A stretch of DNA of 64,000 nt. Source: Dendrophyllia cribrosa. Lineage: Eukaryota; Cnidaria; Anthozoa; Scleractinia; Dendrophylliidae. The notes beneath the pieces are model-generated. The model was not told where the DNA came from, made no database searches, and was given only the letters and a program-made list of their open reading frames with translations. Below, piece after piece: positions 1 to 10,129 of this stretch. The stretch is from assembly GCA_024195265.1 (NCBI GenBank), contig JAJLRJ010000009.1, positions 6,050,682-6,114,681 of the forward strand, written 5' to 3'. The translations under genes and the position numbers were made by a program. How positions within the stretch are numbered: position 1 is the stretch's first letter; each line of letters starts with the position of its first letter.

Positions 1-2
1 GG

Positions 3-57
3 CGGGAAACGTCGCCTTCAACGCCTACTCGATCTACCAAATCCGCGAACGCCATTG
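3..57 (+). CDS. SAM gene, first visible exon
   Basis: Ser/Thr/Pro-rich coding stretch ending at a GTAAGT donor (58-63). The third frame is the one that continues into the SAM exon. The exon extends left of the window. Confidence 0.55.
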
Positions 58-3040
58 GTAAGTGTTTGTATTTGCACTTTCTAATCTTTTTGTCGCTATT
101 TAGTAGAAATATCAAGGCAAAAGACATGTTTAAGCGTAAGTCAAATTTGTACCGTTGCTGGTTCACGAAGCTTTTCCTTTGAATGCGAAATTAGATTTAT
201 CACGTTGAAATAAGCAAACATTTCCGACAGAAAGTCTACAGTGACTTAAGCTTACGTTTCTTACGTCTGTGCATTTGCTGCGGTTTTGCATCGGTCAAAT
301 CGCAGTTCAAGGCTGCATTTTTTGACGTTTTTATAGGAACCGCTTTTTACTTGGTTTTACAGAGTGGTCAACTGAACAAGTTGGAAAATGGATTCTTGGC
401 CGTTTTGGTGAGGAGGTGGCACAAACATTCATCGATGAAGAGATCGATGGACGTGCACTATTACAAAGCAAACGGTTGGACGACGATTCAATTCTTGAAA
501 AGTTAGGAATCACAACTATCGGGAAAAAAGAGAGATTCCAACGAGAGCTTGGTGAACTGAGACCAGCGGTGAATGGTGAGTTGAATATCTGTCCTTGGTC
601 TCCTCAGAAATTTAGCTTATTTGATCCTAACATGTTTCAGAGTTTAGCCAGACCCTTGGGCTCTGTCCACACCAAAACAGGGTTTTGGAAATGCTCTCTG
701 GGTATGATAAATTTGAAAACCCATTAGTGTAGACGGCGAAAACGGAACTTTTTGAAAACACTGCCCTGACATGAATGTGCTCGCATGCTCTACTATGCAT
801 TTAAACATTTCTGGGGCCAAGACAGCGTTTCAGTGTGGACAGAAAACATTTTATCCACTTTTGGGGTGAAAATGCCAGATTAGTGTGCACAGGACTTAGG
901 GGTAGTGACAAAATGATTGTGTTATTAATTATTGTTATTAGGAGTTGTTACAAAACTATTATTATTACTGCTCATAAGCCCCTGCAATGCCAGATGGGAA
1001 CAAAAGCTTCAGACTTTGCTATTTTCTGTTTCTGTAGAAACAATTTTAATTCTTGAATCATGCTAACAACCCTTACTGCATGTGCTCTCTATAGGTGACT
1101 CTCCCAGCTCAAAAAAACCTAAAATTGACACATCCAAGTTCAGACACTTAGACAGACTACTGACAAGAGAAGAACGAGAATATCTGAGTTGTAAGGACAA
1201 AGGCATTTACAATACAAAGTAAGTATTCTCCCTAGTGATGCAAAATTCTTATGTATACCACCTGGGATAACATTCACTTTGTTGGATATTGTGTTTTGAC
1301 TAAGAAAGTCATTACAGTTTGCCTCAACAAACCATGAATTCTCCAACTTTTTTGAGATGCCTGCTACTGTTAATTGCAGTCTGCCACTTATAGATTTTTC
1401 ATCATTTCCATCTCTTTTTTTTTAATTTGCTTTTAATTGTACAAATGTACAAGCAGATCCAGCATTTATGAAAGGGAGGTGGTTGTTAGCAAGGCTGGCT
1501 AAACATCACACATTATTTTTTTACATCTGTCCAGTTTGCTTATATATTTTTTTTCTATTATTTCTATGAATCTGCCCCTGTTACTTCATACTTTCAACCT
1601 CCTCTTTTCTAAGGTAGTGTTTGTTTTTTCCTTCTCTGTAGTGTAAAAAACTTCTAATGAGATAGTATCTGCTCTTTTTTCAGGAAAAAGAAAATAACTA
1701 AAGAGGTAGAGAAGAGATGGCCCCCAAAAAATGGATGTAAGCTTCCCAATTATAGAATCAAAACTGATGCCGAGGTTGTTGATGAGTTTGTTAACAAACT
1801 TGCAGAAGACAAGGCCGTTCTCTTTCCAGAATTTGGTCTAAAGAAAGGAGCCATCCTGGAAGTTGTACTTAAGAAATTTCGGGAACAGAGAAGGCAACAA
1901 AAAGACACAATTAGCCTGGCTACCCACGATGACTCCGCAACAGAAACTCCATCTACTGAGAGTGCATCAGAGTCATCATCATCATCCAGTAGTCCACCTT
2001 CGTCTCAATTACATCGGGTAAAGAAATACAACCTTTATTTTCATGAAGGTGAGTTGCTGCTAGGATTGGCCATTTCAGCACAATTTTAGGCAACATGTAT
2101 TTTATTATAATGTTACTATTAATGTTACCATTGGCTAGAGGCTAATTTGCATGCTACAATTTATCGGTCTCACTTGTCAACAAAACAAATGGACAAATTG
2201 TTGCAAGTAAATCGGCCTACAACAAATCGTAGTGTGTAACCACTTTAAGCTATTGAATACACAACAAATAAAATTATTGTTTGGCTAAATTTCCTTTAAT
2301 TAATTGCCAGTCCTTATATCTTTATTAATAAATAGTTGGGAGATTGTTATTACAGATAAATCCTGCCAGCTAGAACCCTGAAAGGAAACAAAAAACCGCT
2401 TCGGTTAGCCAAAAGTAAATCACTGAAAAAAGCATTCAAGCTTACTAAATTTGAGTGTGAGATAGTAGGTTGTTGGAGATACATGTAACACTGAACTCTA
2501 ACACTAAATAGAGTTTAGTGTTACATGGAATCTTAATTATTCCGGCTCAGAATCTGGATGGTGTGGTTCCAGAAACATATGTATGCCCCCCATGGAGGGG
2601 CTGCAGAATAATTAAGCCATGTTTTTCTTATGTCCCCGGTCTGGAAGTTTATAACTTACAGGCATGTTGGTATAATTTTAAGATTCAGCAGGCCTTGCTT
2701 GTGCAGCTATTTAAGTCTCTATTTATGTATTTCATTCTGATGTATTTTTTTCTTCTTCATAGACATGACCCAGAGTTCAGCGGATTTGATTTTAATGGTA
2801 TTTCTCGGGAAGCTCTCCTTAAAGGATGTAAAAATGGATAATCTGCATAAATTAAGGAAATTATTTCAGTTGGGGCTCCTAAGAGGAAAAGACAAAGCAA
2901 CACACATAAGAGCAATTGCAAGTGCACTGTACAGTGAAGGGTACATTTCAATACCTGAAGAGTCTAACCTCGCATCACTGGCACGAAGTGACATCAAAGT
3001 TATTAAGTCGCTGGATGGAGATGGTGAAGACAAGAATTAG
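3..3040 (+). CDS. SAM-domain protein, 3' part (5 exons; 5' end outside window)
   Basis: Five exons join in frame at 3-57, 363-575, 1095-1218, 1684-2048 and 2763-3040, all with GT/AG junctions. They encode 344 residues and a stop. Residues about 20-90 form a sterile alpha motif: a W-S-T-E-Q-V-G-K-W start, then FIDEEIDGRALL and a K-L-G-I-x-x-x-G-K end. SAM domains mediate protein-protein or RNA contacts, so a scaffold or regulatory role is likely, but the partner is unknown. After it come a Lys-rich linker, a basic segment (KRWPPKNG...LPNY) that I cannot assign, a Ser-rich low-complexity stretch from a TCA repeat, and an alpha-helical tail ending GDGEDKN. The reading frame of the first exon is fixed by the phase-1 junction into the SAM exon. 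The start codon and any upstream domains lie outside the window. Exon structure is inferred from splice consensus and frame only. Confidence 0.72.
363..575 (+). CDS. SAM gene, exon carrying the SAM domain
   Basis: Acceptor TTTTACAG at 355-362 and donor GTGAGT at 576. Almost the entire SAM domain is in this one exon. Confidence 0.75.
1095..1218 (+). CDS. SAM gene, linker exon
   Basis: Acceptor CTATAG at 1089-1094 and donor GTAAGT at 1219. Encodes a charged linker with a KKPK-type basic cluster and RLLTREEREYL. Confidence 0.65.
1684..2048 (+). CDS. SAM gene, basic and Ser-rich exon
   Basis: Acceptor TTTTCAG before 1684 and donor GTGAGT at 2049. Encodes the KRWPP basic segment, an amphipathic helix, and a poly-Ser run from TCATCATCATCATCC. 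Confidence 0.68.
2763..3040 (+). CDS. SAM gene, last exon
   Basis: Acceptor TTCATAG ends at 2762. The exon is read in phase 2 and stops with TAG at 3038-3040. Encodes a helical tail of about 92 residues that matches no family I recognise. Confidence 0.65.
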
Positions 3041-3379
3041 CGAGACTCATGGGCATGGCTTGACAATTCACGTTGTGTTGTATTACAAATGAATTATCTT
3101 TGTATCTGGTGGACACAATATAGCACCAGTTATGTGTTATCTAGCTATGTTGTCATACCCGAAGAGTCTAACTTCGCATCACTGGCACGAAGTGACATCA
3201 AAGCTATTAAGTCGCTTGATGTAGATGGTGAGACTGACATGGCAATGGCTTGACAATTCACGTTGTGTTGTATTACGAGTGAATTCCCTTGAGTTTCATT
3301 AAGTACGGGCTACAGTTATCTTTGTATCTGTTGGATACAGTTTGGCACTAATGATATGTGTTATCTAGCTACGTTGTCA
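2951..3379 (+). repeat. Tandem duplication of the SAM gene 3' end and 3'UTR
   Basis: About 204 bp (2951-3154) covering the last coding residues, the stop and the proximal 3'UTR is repeated at 3155-3379. Copy 2 keeps the ATACCYGAAGAG start, the CACTGGCACGAAGTGACATC core and the following UTR text, but lies after the stop codon. It therefore reads as a non-coding, UTR-embedded duplicate with scattered substitutions. Confidence 0.85.
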
Positions 3380-3618
3380 AGTCATGATATGCAATGTAGA
3401 GGTAGAAAACAATTGTGCAAGACTGGACATGGACTTTGCTTGACAATTCATGTTCTTATGTTGTAAATTCTCTTTACAATGAGCTACAGTGCAGAATTTG
3501 GTACATTGTTTCTGCATGTGGTTAAGCACTTATGCAATCCGTGTTGCCCCTGATGTTTATTTATGTGCATCTGTTTTCTTGTACCAGTAGATATTGTTAG
3601 TTGACAATATTGTTTGTT

Positions 3619-3624
3619 AATAAA
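3619..3624 (+). promoter_or_regulatory. Possible polyadenylation signal of the SAM gene
   Basis: AATAAA about 580 nt after the stop and downstream of the duplicated UTR segment. Confidence 0.4.
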
Positions 3625-3799
3625 ACAGCTGTCAGCTTTTTAAAGTTTATTTAATGTGGATTTATGTTTATTTTTCCATATTGGGGCAGGAATAGTGTCC
3701 TGTTTTAGAAACAAGTCAGTTCAGCAACTTAAGCAAATAAGTTGGTGTTGTCCTTCCACTAAATGGAGACAGTAATCAAAAGGACAAAAGCAAAGGAGC

Positions 3800-4420
3800 T
3801 TTTCTGCCTCCACCAAGTTGAAAAACGTTTGGAAACCAATGCGAACAATAGCTACTGTACAAATCCAAGTATGTATTACTTAATATGCATGCTTGGTTTA
3901 TGTAATTTTCCAGAAAAGGATGCTTGCAATTCCAAGTCTGGAAAAATCCTGTAAACCAAGTTTGGAAGGTTAGAAAACCAACTATGTGTTGTCACTCATT
4001 TCCCAATATAGGTTTTTCGTTATTCCAAACTGGGAAAATCTTTTGAATCCAAATCTGGTTATATCAAAATCCAAGTCTGTACTATGATTGAAATACATGT
4101 TTGGGTTTTCACTTTCTACATTAGGTTATTTGCAAATCCAGATGTGGAAAATGATTAGAATCCAAGTTTGGGAAAAGGGATATCCCAGCATGCTTATTTT
4201 AACTTCTATAATCCATGCTTGGATTTGCAAATTTTCATCAATCATAGTTTTATTCAAACCAGGTTTGGTATCTTTGAAATCCAAACTTGTTTTTGGGCAA
4301 AATCCATGTTTGGAAAAATTATACAAAATACATGTTTGGAAAAAAGTTGATTTCCAAACAATTTCCATACAATTTCCACACATAATACCACTTTGGAAAT
4401 TTGCCAATTTTTCCAGTGAC
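3800..4420 (+). repeat. Degenerate array of CCAAGTTTGG-like motifs
   Basis: More than ten copies of a loose, partly palindromic CCAARYYTGGAAAA motif occur in 620 bp (for example near 3866, 3950, 4066, 4160, 4215, 4258 and 4302), spaced irregularly by roughly 25-60 bp. Open frames here are a by-product of the repeat. No protein family was recognised. Confidence 0.55.
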
Positions 4421-4423
4421 TCT

Positions 4424-4680
4424 CGGCCCTTCCCTTATGATGGAGTCGGGATCCACGCTACTCATGATTGAAGTATCCCAGTCAATAGTTCCAAGCCCTT
4501 GTGTGCGTTTCTCAAAGGTCCCGAAAACTTTTCAAAGCTATGCTTTGTACATGATGTTTACGGCAAAGATTAAGATTTTGCTGGTTTTCAAAGCTTAGAA
4601 ATATAATCCGAAGTTGACGGAAAATAAGTCTGGCACTCCAGGTTTCGTGCTAACAACAGCACCACTTAAAGTGCTCATGA
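4424..4680 (+). repeat. Segmental duplication block A1 (paired with 15631-15880)
   Basis: About 250 bp align closely with 15631-15880, both starting CTCTCGGCCCT and running through AGTATCCCAGTCAATAG to GACAGCACCACTTAA-like text. Small indels separate the copies. This is one of several collinear blocks of a local duplication. Confidence 0.8.
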
Positions 4681-5210
4681 AGTAATTTTTTATTTTGTCT
4701 TTTTTGGGGGGCTATTATGTCTTTATTTCGTAATGATAAAAGAAATTTGTCAGAAAAAAATTTAAGGCCTCTTTTTTGCCGTCCAAAGCAGCACAATTTG
4801 CAGAAATCAGTGTCCCGGAGATTGGAACGAGTTGTTGATATCCATGGCGTTGATGATGTAGAAAATACTTGAGATTCATTCTTCAGTATATATGCTCACA
4901 GTGTGTTTCGTTCCATTTCTTCAAAAGAATGTCAGACTGTGATGAAGTTATGTCTTCTACAGTAGAGTCTCTGTCAGACAGACAGAAAGTCACCGAGGTC
5001 GAAGACTTCTCCTTTGCCGCCATGATACTCGTGAGTTGAAGTATTTTCTACGTCACAGCCTTGTAATACAATAGCTTTGGCCACGTGCTCAATAGAAACA
5101 CTATCTGGCGGAAAATTCAAAACTTTCAAGCCGAATAATTTCACAAATGGGAAGAATCTTTTCAATGAAACCCACAAATTTAGATAAAAAAAGGAAAGCA
5201 CTATAATTAA
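4681..5210. other. No recognisable feature
   Basis: AT-rich DNA with no convincing gene or repeat. A minus-strand open frame at 4974-5240 shows no family resemblance. Confidence 0.4.
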
Positions 5211-5460
5211 AACTTGTGTTGATGTATTGTGTTCTGTCACTGGAACAAAATATATATGGATTTAAAATATCTACGAATAAAATACTGTAAATTTACACTT
5301 GCTGAGTTTAAGACATCCTTGGGATAGTGTGAAACAAAGAGGCTGAAGTTCTTTAGAAAGTTATGCATTTGCCTCAGATTCTCACAATTTTTAGTAAAAT
5401 TTCTCAATTCAAAGAAACAGTGAGTCATGCATACTTAACTTGTTTTGCTACTTTGATTAA
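5211..5460 (+). repeat. Segmental duplication block A2 (paired with 17706-17945)
   Basis: About 240 bp nearly collinear with 17706-17945. Both contain AACTTGTGTTGATGTATTG and later CTGAAGTTCTTTAG. The order relative to blocks A1 and A3 is conserved, which supports one duplication event. Confidence 0.82.
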
Positions 5461-5587
5461 CACAATCCAACATGGAACCACACGTTAATAAAGTGCATTA
5501 TGGTTATGAAACCTGAGAAATGTCTTTCTCAAAGCAATTAGCGGTTAGTGTCTATAAAGCTAAAAATAATCTTTCTTCTAAGGGCCT

Positions 5588-5980
5588 AAAAAATCTTTTT
5601 CGACCAATAACGAATGTTCATTCTTATAAACTGAGAAACATTACTTGAACAATTTGTTTGTTCATAGACCCCGAAAGGAAGCGGGAAAGTGTAGCTTTAA
5701 CTATCGGGGCACTGTTCTTTGGAATGGCCTATCAAATGAAATCAAAGCTGAGCCATCTATCGCATCCTTTAAAGCCGCCTTATAGTAGTTTTAATCTTAG
5801 GTAAACATAGAAAAATCCATTAGTATTGTAATTTTAGTTAGAAATTTTTAACATGTTTAGGTCTTTATAGAGAATATTTAGTATACACGGCTCTCTGGAA
5901 GAGCATTTTGTAACTAATGATGGGATACCGTGTTTTTAAATAAAGCTATGATGATGATGATGATGATGATGATGATTCGA
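5588..5980 (+). mobile_element. LINE 3' end (CR1/L2-like) with (TGA)n tail
   Basis: The frame from 5588 reads GLKNLFRP...VHSYKLRN and, after an in-frame stop, NYRGTVLWNGLSNEIKAE followed by PSIASFKAAL and a stop near 5785. This is the characteristic C-terminus of ORF2 in CR1/L2/Jockey-type LINEs (HSYNTR...W-N-S-L-P...SFK). It is followed by an AT-rich 3'UTR and a (GAT/TGA)n tail at 5948-5976. The copy is severely 5'-truncated and dead. Confidence 0.75.
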
Positions 5981-6114
5981 TGTTTTTGCTACAGTTATCA
6001 CTTTTCAGCCTTGACCGATGCGTGCGCAACAGTACATTGCATATATGTTGAACTTTTGTTCGAGCAATTAACTGACCAATCCCAGAGTCAATAATATGAA
6101 GACATGTAGTGTAG

Positions 6115-7946
6115 TTCTAACTTTTGATTCTGTGGACGAAAAGCTATGGTGTGACCATTATTTCAAATGAAACCTCTTTAGCAGTACTTTTGCATGGTAC
6201 CATTTGTTCTAACTTTTGAGTCTGGTGATGAAATCCTATGGTGTGACCATTCAAATGAAACCTCTTTAGCAGTACTTTTGCATGGTACCATTTGTTCTAA
6301 CTTTTGATTCTGTGGACGAAAAGCTATGGTGTGACCATTATTTCAAATGAAACCTCTTTAGCAGTACTTTTGCATGGTACCATTTGTTCTAACTTTTGAT
6401 TCTGTGGACGAAAAGCTATGGTGTGACCATTATTTCAAATGAAACCTCTTTAGCAGTACTTTTGCATGGTACCATTTGTTCTAACTTTTGATTCTGTGGA
6501 TGAAATCCTATGGTGTGACCATTATTTCAAATGAAACCTCTTTAGCAGTACTTTTGCATGGTACCATTTGTTCTAACTTTTGATTCTGTGGATGAAATCC
6601 TATGGTGTGACCATTATTTCAAATGAAACCTCTTTAGCAGTACTTTTGCATGGTACCATTTGTTCTAACTTTTGATTCTGTGGATGAAATCCTATGGTGT
6701 GACCATTATTTCAAATGAAACCTCTTTAGCAGTACTTTTGCATGGTACCATTTGTTCTAACTTTTGATTCTGTGGACGAAAAGCTATGGTGTGACCATTA
6801 TTTCAAATGAAACCTCTTTAGCAGTACTTTTGCATGGTACCATTTGTTCTAACTTTTGATTCTGTGGATGAAATCCTATGGTGTGACCATTATTTCAAAT
6901 GAAACCTCTTTAGCAGTACTTTTGCATGGTACCATTTGTTCTAACTTTTGATTCTGTGGATGAAATCCTATGGTGTGACCATTATTTCAAATGAAACCTC
7001 TTTAGCAGTACTTTTGCATGGTACCATTTGTTCTAACTTTTGATTCTGTGGACGAAAAGCTATGGTGTGACCATTATTTCAAATGAAACCTCTTTAGCAG
7101 TACTTTTGCATGGTACCATTTGTTCTAACTTTTGATTCTGTGGATGAAATCCTATGGTGTGACCATTATTTCAAATGAAACCTCTTTAGCAGTACTTTTG
7201 CATGGTACCATTTGTTCTAACTTTTGATTCTGTGGACGAAAAGCTATGGTGTGACCATTATTTCAAATGAAACCTCTTTAGCAGTACTTTTGCATGGTAC
7301 CATTTGTTCTAACTTTTGATTCTGTGGACGAAAAGCTATGGTGTGACCATTATTTCAAATGAAACCTCTTTAGCAGTACTTTTGCATGGTACCATTTGTT
7401 CTAACTTTTGATTCTGTGGACGAAAAGCTATGGTGTGACCATTATTTCAAATGAAACCTCTTTAGCAGTACTTTTGCATGGTACCATTTGTTCTAACTTT
7501 TGATTCTGTGGACGAAAAGCTATGGTGTGACCATTATTTCAAATGAAACCTCTTCAGCAGTACTTTTGCATGGTACCATTTGTTCTAACTTTTGATTCTG
7601 TGGACGAAATCCTATGGTGTGACCATTATTTCAAATGAAACCTCTTTAGCAGTACTTTTGCATGGTACCATTTGTTCTAACTTTTGATTCTGTGGACGAA
7701 AAGCTATGGTGTGACCATTATTTCAAATGAAACCTCTTTAGCAGTACTTTTGCATGGTACCATTTGTTCTAACTTTTGATTCTGTGGACGAAAAGCTATG
7801 GTGTGACCATTATTTCAAATGAAACCTCTTTAGCAGTACTTTTGCATGGTACCATTTGTTCTAACTTTTGAGTCTGGTGATGAAATCCTATGGTGTGACC
7901 ATTCAAATGAAACCTCTTTAGCAGTACTTTTGCATGGTACCATTTG
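6115..7946 (+). repeat. 20-unit tandem satellite, 92 bp (two 88-bp units)
   Basis: Twenty head-to-tail units start at 6115, 6207, 6295 and then every 92 bp to 7859. Units 2 and 20 are 88 bp, lacking 4 bp at CCATTATTTC and carrying GAGTCTGGTGATG. Exactly 18 x 92 + 2 x 88 = 1832 bp. Two main subtypes differ in one block, GACGAAAAGC (A) and GATGAAATCC (B). The order is A S A A B B B A B B A B A A A A H A A S, where S is short and H is an A/B hybrid. Each unit holds the palindrome ATGGTACCAT. Because 92 is not a multiple of 3 and stops are frequent, it is not coding. Confidence 0.97.
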
Positions 7947-8029
7947 TTTTTTATAATATTTTACAAAATGAAATTTTTGATTTTTCTTGAATTTTAATTT
8001 TTGGCACTCTTGGGAGGTGAAAGGGTTAA
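7947..8029 (+). mobile_element. Terminus of the satellite-bearing element
   Basis: The array is followed by about 60 bp of AT-rich DNA and then GGCACTCTTGGGAGGTGAAA ending GGGTTAA. The reverse complement, TTAACCCTTTCAC with a CCAAGAGTGCCA block, begins related copies at 14202, 35573 and (TTAACCCTTTCACTCC only) 40451. It therefore looks like the terminal inverted repeat of a non-autonomous element. Confidence 0.6.
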
Positions 8030-8039
8030 GTTATTCAGT

Positions 8040-8830
8040 CGTAGCATGTGATCAAAAGACAAAAGATGTGGTCAAGCATTTGGGGCAAGAAAATAATTAT
8101 GTCATCCATTGCAGGGGGCGTAAAGGTTGAAAATAGCTGTAATTTGCAGAAATGGTACTCGCTTACAAAATACTCGAGTTAATTCAATTGTAATAATTAT
8201 TAATATCATAATCCTATTTCAATAAAATAAATGCATCTATACTCTAACAGTTTTTCACAAATTGCCACGATCTCCCATCTTTGCAGATTGTTTTGGAGTG
8301 CGCAGTCGCTTGGGATCATCAAAGTTCACATGATGAATACCAAATCTAAACCGATATGATCATCCCATTCAAAATAATCTAACAATGACCAAACAAAACA
8401 TCCCTTTAGTTTAATGCCATCTATCTTCACTGCCTTCAAAGCCTCATTAATGTATTGATCCCCTGAGATATGTGACCCTGTCTTTGTCATCAAGAGCAGC
8501 AGGCAGTGCTAAATCATGTTCTCCATGGACGCTGAAGCCATTCTCGGTAATTATGATTTCTGGATCATTGTACGGCTCTTTGAGCCACACCAGCATCTTG
8601 CGCATGCCCCAAGGAACACAGTATAACCAAGAGGGATCACCTGAAATGATTTGAAAATAAATCAAAAGCTCCTGTGAGCCAACTCATGAATATGAAATTC
8701 TCTAAATAAAAGATTCTCCGCATCTTCAGATCCACCCGTCTCCTAGACATTTTGCTTCACTCACCCCCTACTCCCTACATCCAACTCCCCACCCTCCCCT
8801 GCCTCCAACATTGTCCCCATGAGTAATGAA
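8040..8830 (-). repeat. Segmental duplication block A3 (paired with 18370-19155)
   Basis: This block aligns with 18370-19155 across the 3' flank, last exon and start of intron 4 of the minus-strand GH1 gene. It carries a decayed copy of that exon. Confidence 0.85.
8279..8640 (-). pseudogene. Broken duplicate of the GH1 last exon
   Basis: On the minus strand the copy keeps the acceptor [18 protein letters not shown] and the nucleophile motif IITENGF. A 4-bp insertion near 8455 (ATGTATTGATCCCCTGAG against ATGTATCCTCTGAG in the intact exon) then shifts the frame and gives a stop at 8447-8449. A second, 1-bp deletion lies near 8358. The FEWDDGY and RTPKRS region is lost from frame and no stop equivalent to the real one remains. 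Splicing to this copy would yield a protein without its C-terminal strand, so it is a pseudo-exon rather than a credible alternative exon. Confidence 0.88.
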
Positions 8831-8954
8831 GGTGACCATTACATATTGTGGGCTCAATGTTCAATCATCAGGCCACCAACTGGTATTCCAGTTGCCATTA
8901 AATTAGTATTACTCCCCAGTCCCCCTCTACTCTGGATGGAGTGTGAACTTTAAC

Positions 8955-8955
<1 letters not shown>

Positions 8956-8995
<40 letters not shown>
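8956..8995 (+). repeat. Poly(C) tract, 40 nt
   Basis: Uninterrupted C run. Its length is likely unstable in sequencing and assembly. Confidence 0.95.
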
Positions 8996-9227
8996 TTCCC
9001 CCTGATACACTGCAGGTCACTGATCTGGACAGTGCCGCCCCCGCCATCCTGGTAGGTGGTCAGGTCAAGTCACAGATATGACCCCTAAAAGTTATCTTTA
9101 CTGGACAGTTCTCCAGTACCTGATTTTTACGCCAAGGTAGAAAGCAGTACTTTAATAATTAGTGTTTTATCTAAGAACTTTTGCTGTGGTAACTTTTTTG
9201 TTGAAGTCTGAGGCAACCAATTTACAT

Positions 9228-9500
9228 GTAGATAGATAGATAGATAAATAACTTTATTTATACACGGTATTTCCATCAGTTTAAATTATCATAATCAGCT
9301 AACTACCTAACTTCCTAACTACAAATGAGAGGTAAAATATAAAAAAATAAAAACTGCTTTTCATGGAGGCTGTGATTTGTTTGTCTAGCACAAATAGTAA
9401 CTTGATGCGTGTAGCCTGGTACCATGAATTTGAAATGGATCAGATCCTGTGTTGCTAAAAATGTTACCCTCATGTTGGGAGAATCAGAATCAGTTTGGTA
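9228..9500 (-). other. GATA microsatellite and unassigned insertion
   Basis: A (TAGA)n run at 9229-9247 precedes TAAATAACTTTATTTATACAC, which resembles the 3' tail of a minus-strand retroelement. The following DNA to about 9500 has no counterpart in the 21.3-kb duplicate block, so it is probably an insertion. Confidence 0.4.
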
Positions 9501-9523
9501 AGAACTCTGTCCCATACTAGCAG

Positions 9524-9790
9524 TGGAGCCATGGTCATGTAGGGGTTAGCATGTTGTACTTCAGATCCGAAGGTCAGTGGTTTAAGGCCTGGTAACAGCA
9601 ACAAAATGCTTGGGGGGGGGGGGGGGGGGGGGGGGGGTAACCCTGTGATGTATAGCATCCCATCCAGGGGGGAGTAGCAATACTCCAATTCAAGTTGCTG
9701 CATGCTACAGAATCTGGGTTAAGCTATGACTGAGTGGTCCACCTACACATGTATGGTTCGTGTGCGACTTTACAACATGTACCTTTACTT
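9524..9790 (+). mobile_element. tRNA-derived SINE copy 1, with expanded G tract
   Basis: The head reads GTAGGGGTTAGCATGTTG (box A-like) and GGTCAGTGGTTTAAGGCCTG (box B-like). The body is GTAACCCTGTGATG...AGCATCCCATCCAGGGG. The same layout recurs at 21358 and, on the minus strand, at 34674. The GGGGG that precedes GTAACCC in the other copies is here a 26-nt G run (9612-9637). Confidence 0.7.
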
Positions 9791-9800
9791 TAACTTACCA

Positions 9801-10129
9801 GCAAGCCATTAGCCTGGCCTGGATGGGTTGCTAGTCCACTGTACATTGTAGCATTTCCCCATAGCATTTTATAAGGTTATATTTCCCCAAGCAATTGGTG
9901 GTGGTGCTACCCATTTAATAATACAAATGAGTCTTACCCTTTTGGTTCAGAGAGACATTGATGAATTTGGTAACTATCCAAGGAAACAAGATGTTGACGA
10001 AACCTGGACTTTAACTATACCTCTTTCCTCCTTCCCATCACACCTCGCGCTCCTCTCGTTAATTGAGAGACGACTGGGGACGAGTCAGAAGGCTTGTTTT
10101 AGTAGGGAGTATGTTGTGTATAATTTTGT
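9801..10129. other. No recognisable feature
   Basis: Non-coding DNA between a SINE and a LINE fragment. An open frame at 9927-10205 has no family resemblance. Confidence 0.4.

Noticed and set aside
4088..4471. 127-residue plus-strand protein
   Set aside because: The frame runs through the CCAAGTTTGG motif array and has no domain features.
6115..7946. Hammerhead ribozyme core in the 92-bp satellite (GATGA...GAAA, with an ATGGT-GTG-ACCAT stem)
   Set aside because: The CUGAUGA box is not exact, and unpaired bases separate the stem from both core boxes. Stems I and III could not be formed convincingly.
6115..7946. CRISPR-like array
   Set aside because: The units are contiguous with no unique spacers, and the setting is eukaryotic.
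9470..9703. Proline-rich protein
   Set aside because: The proline run is the translation of the poly(G/C) tract in a SINE.
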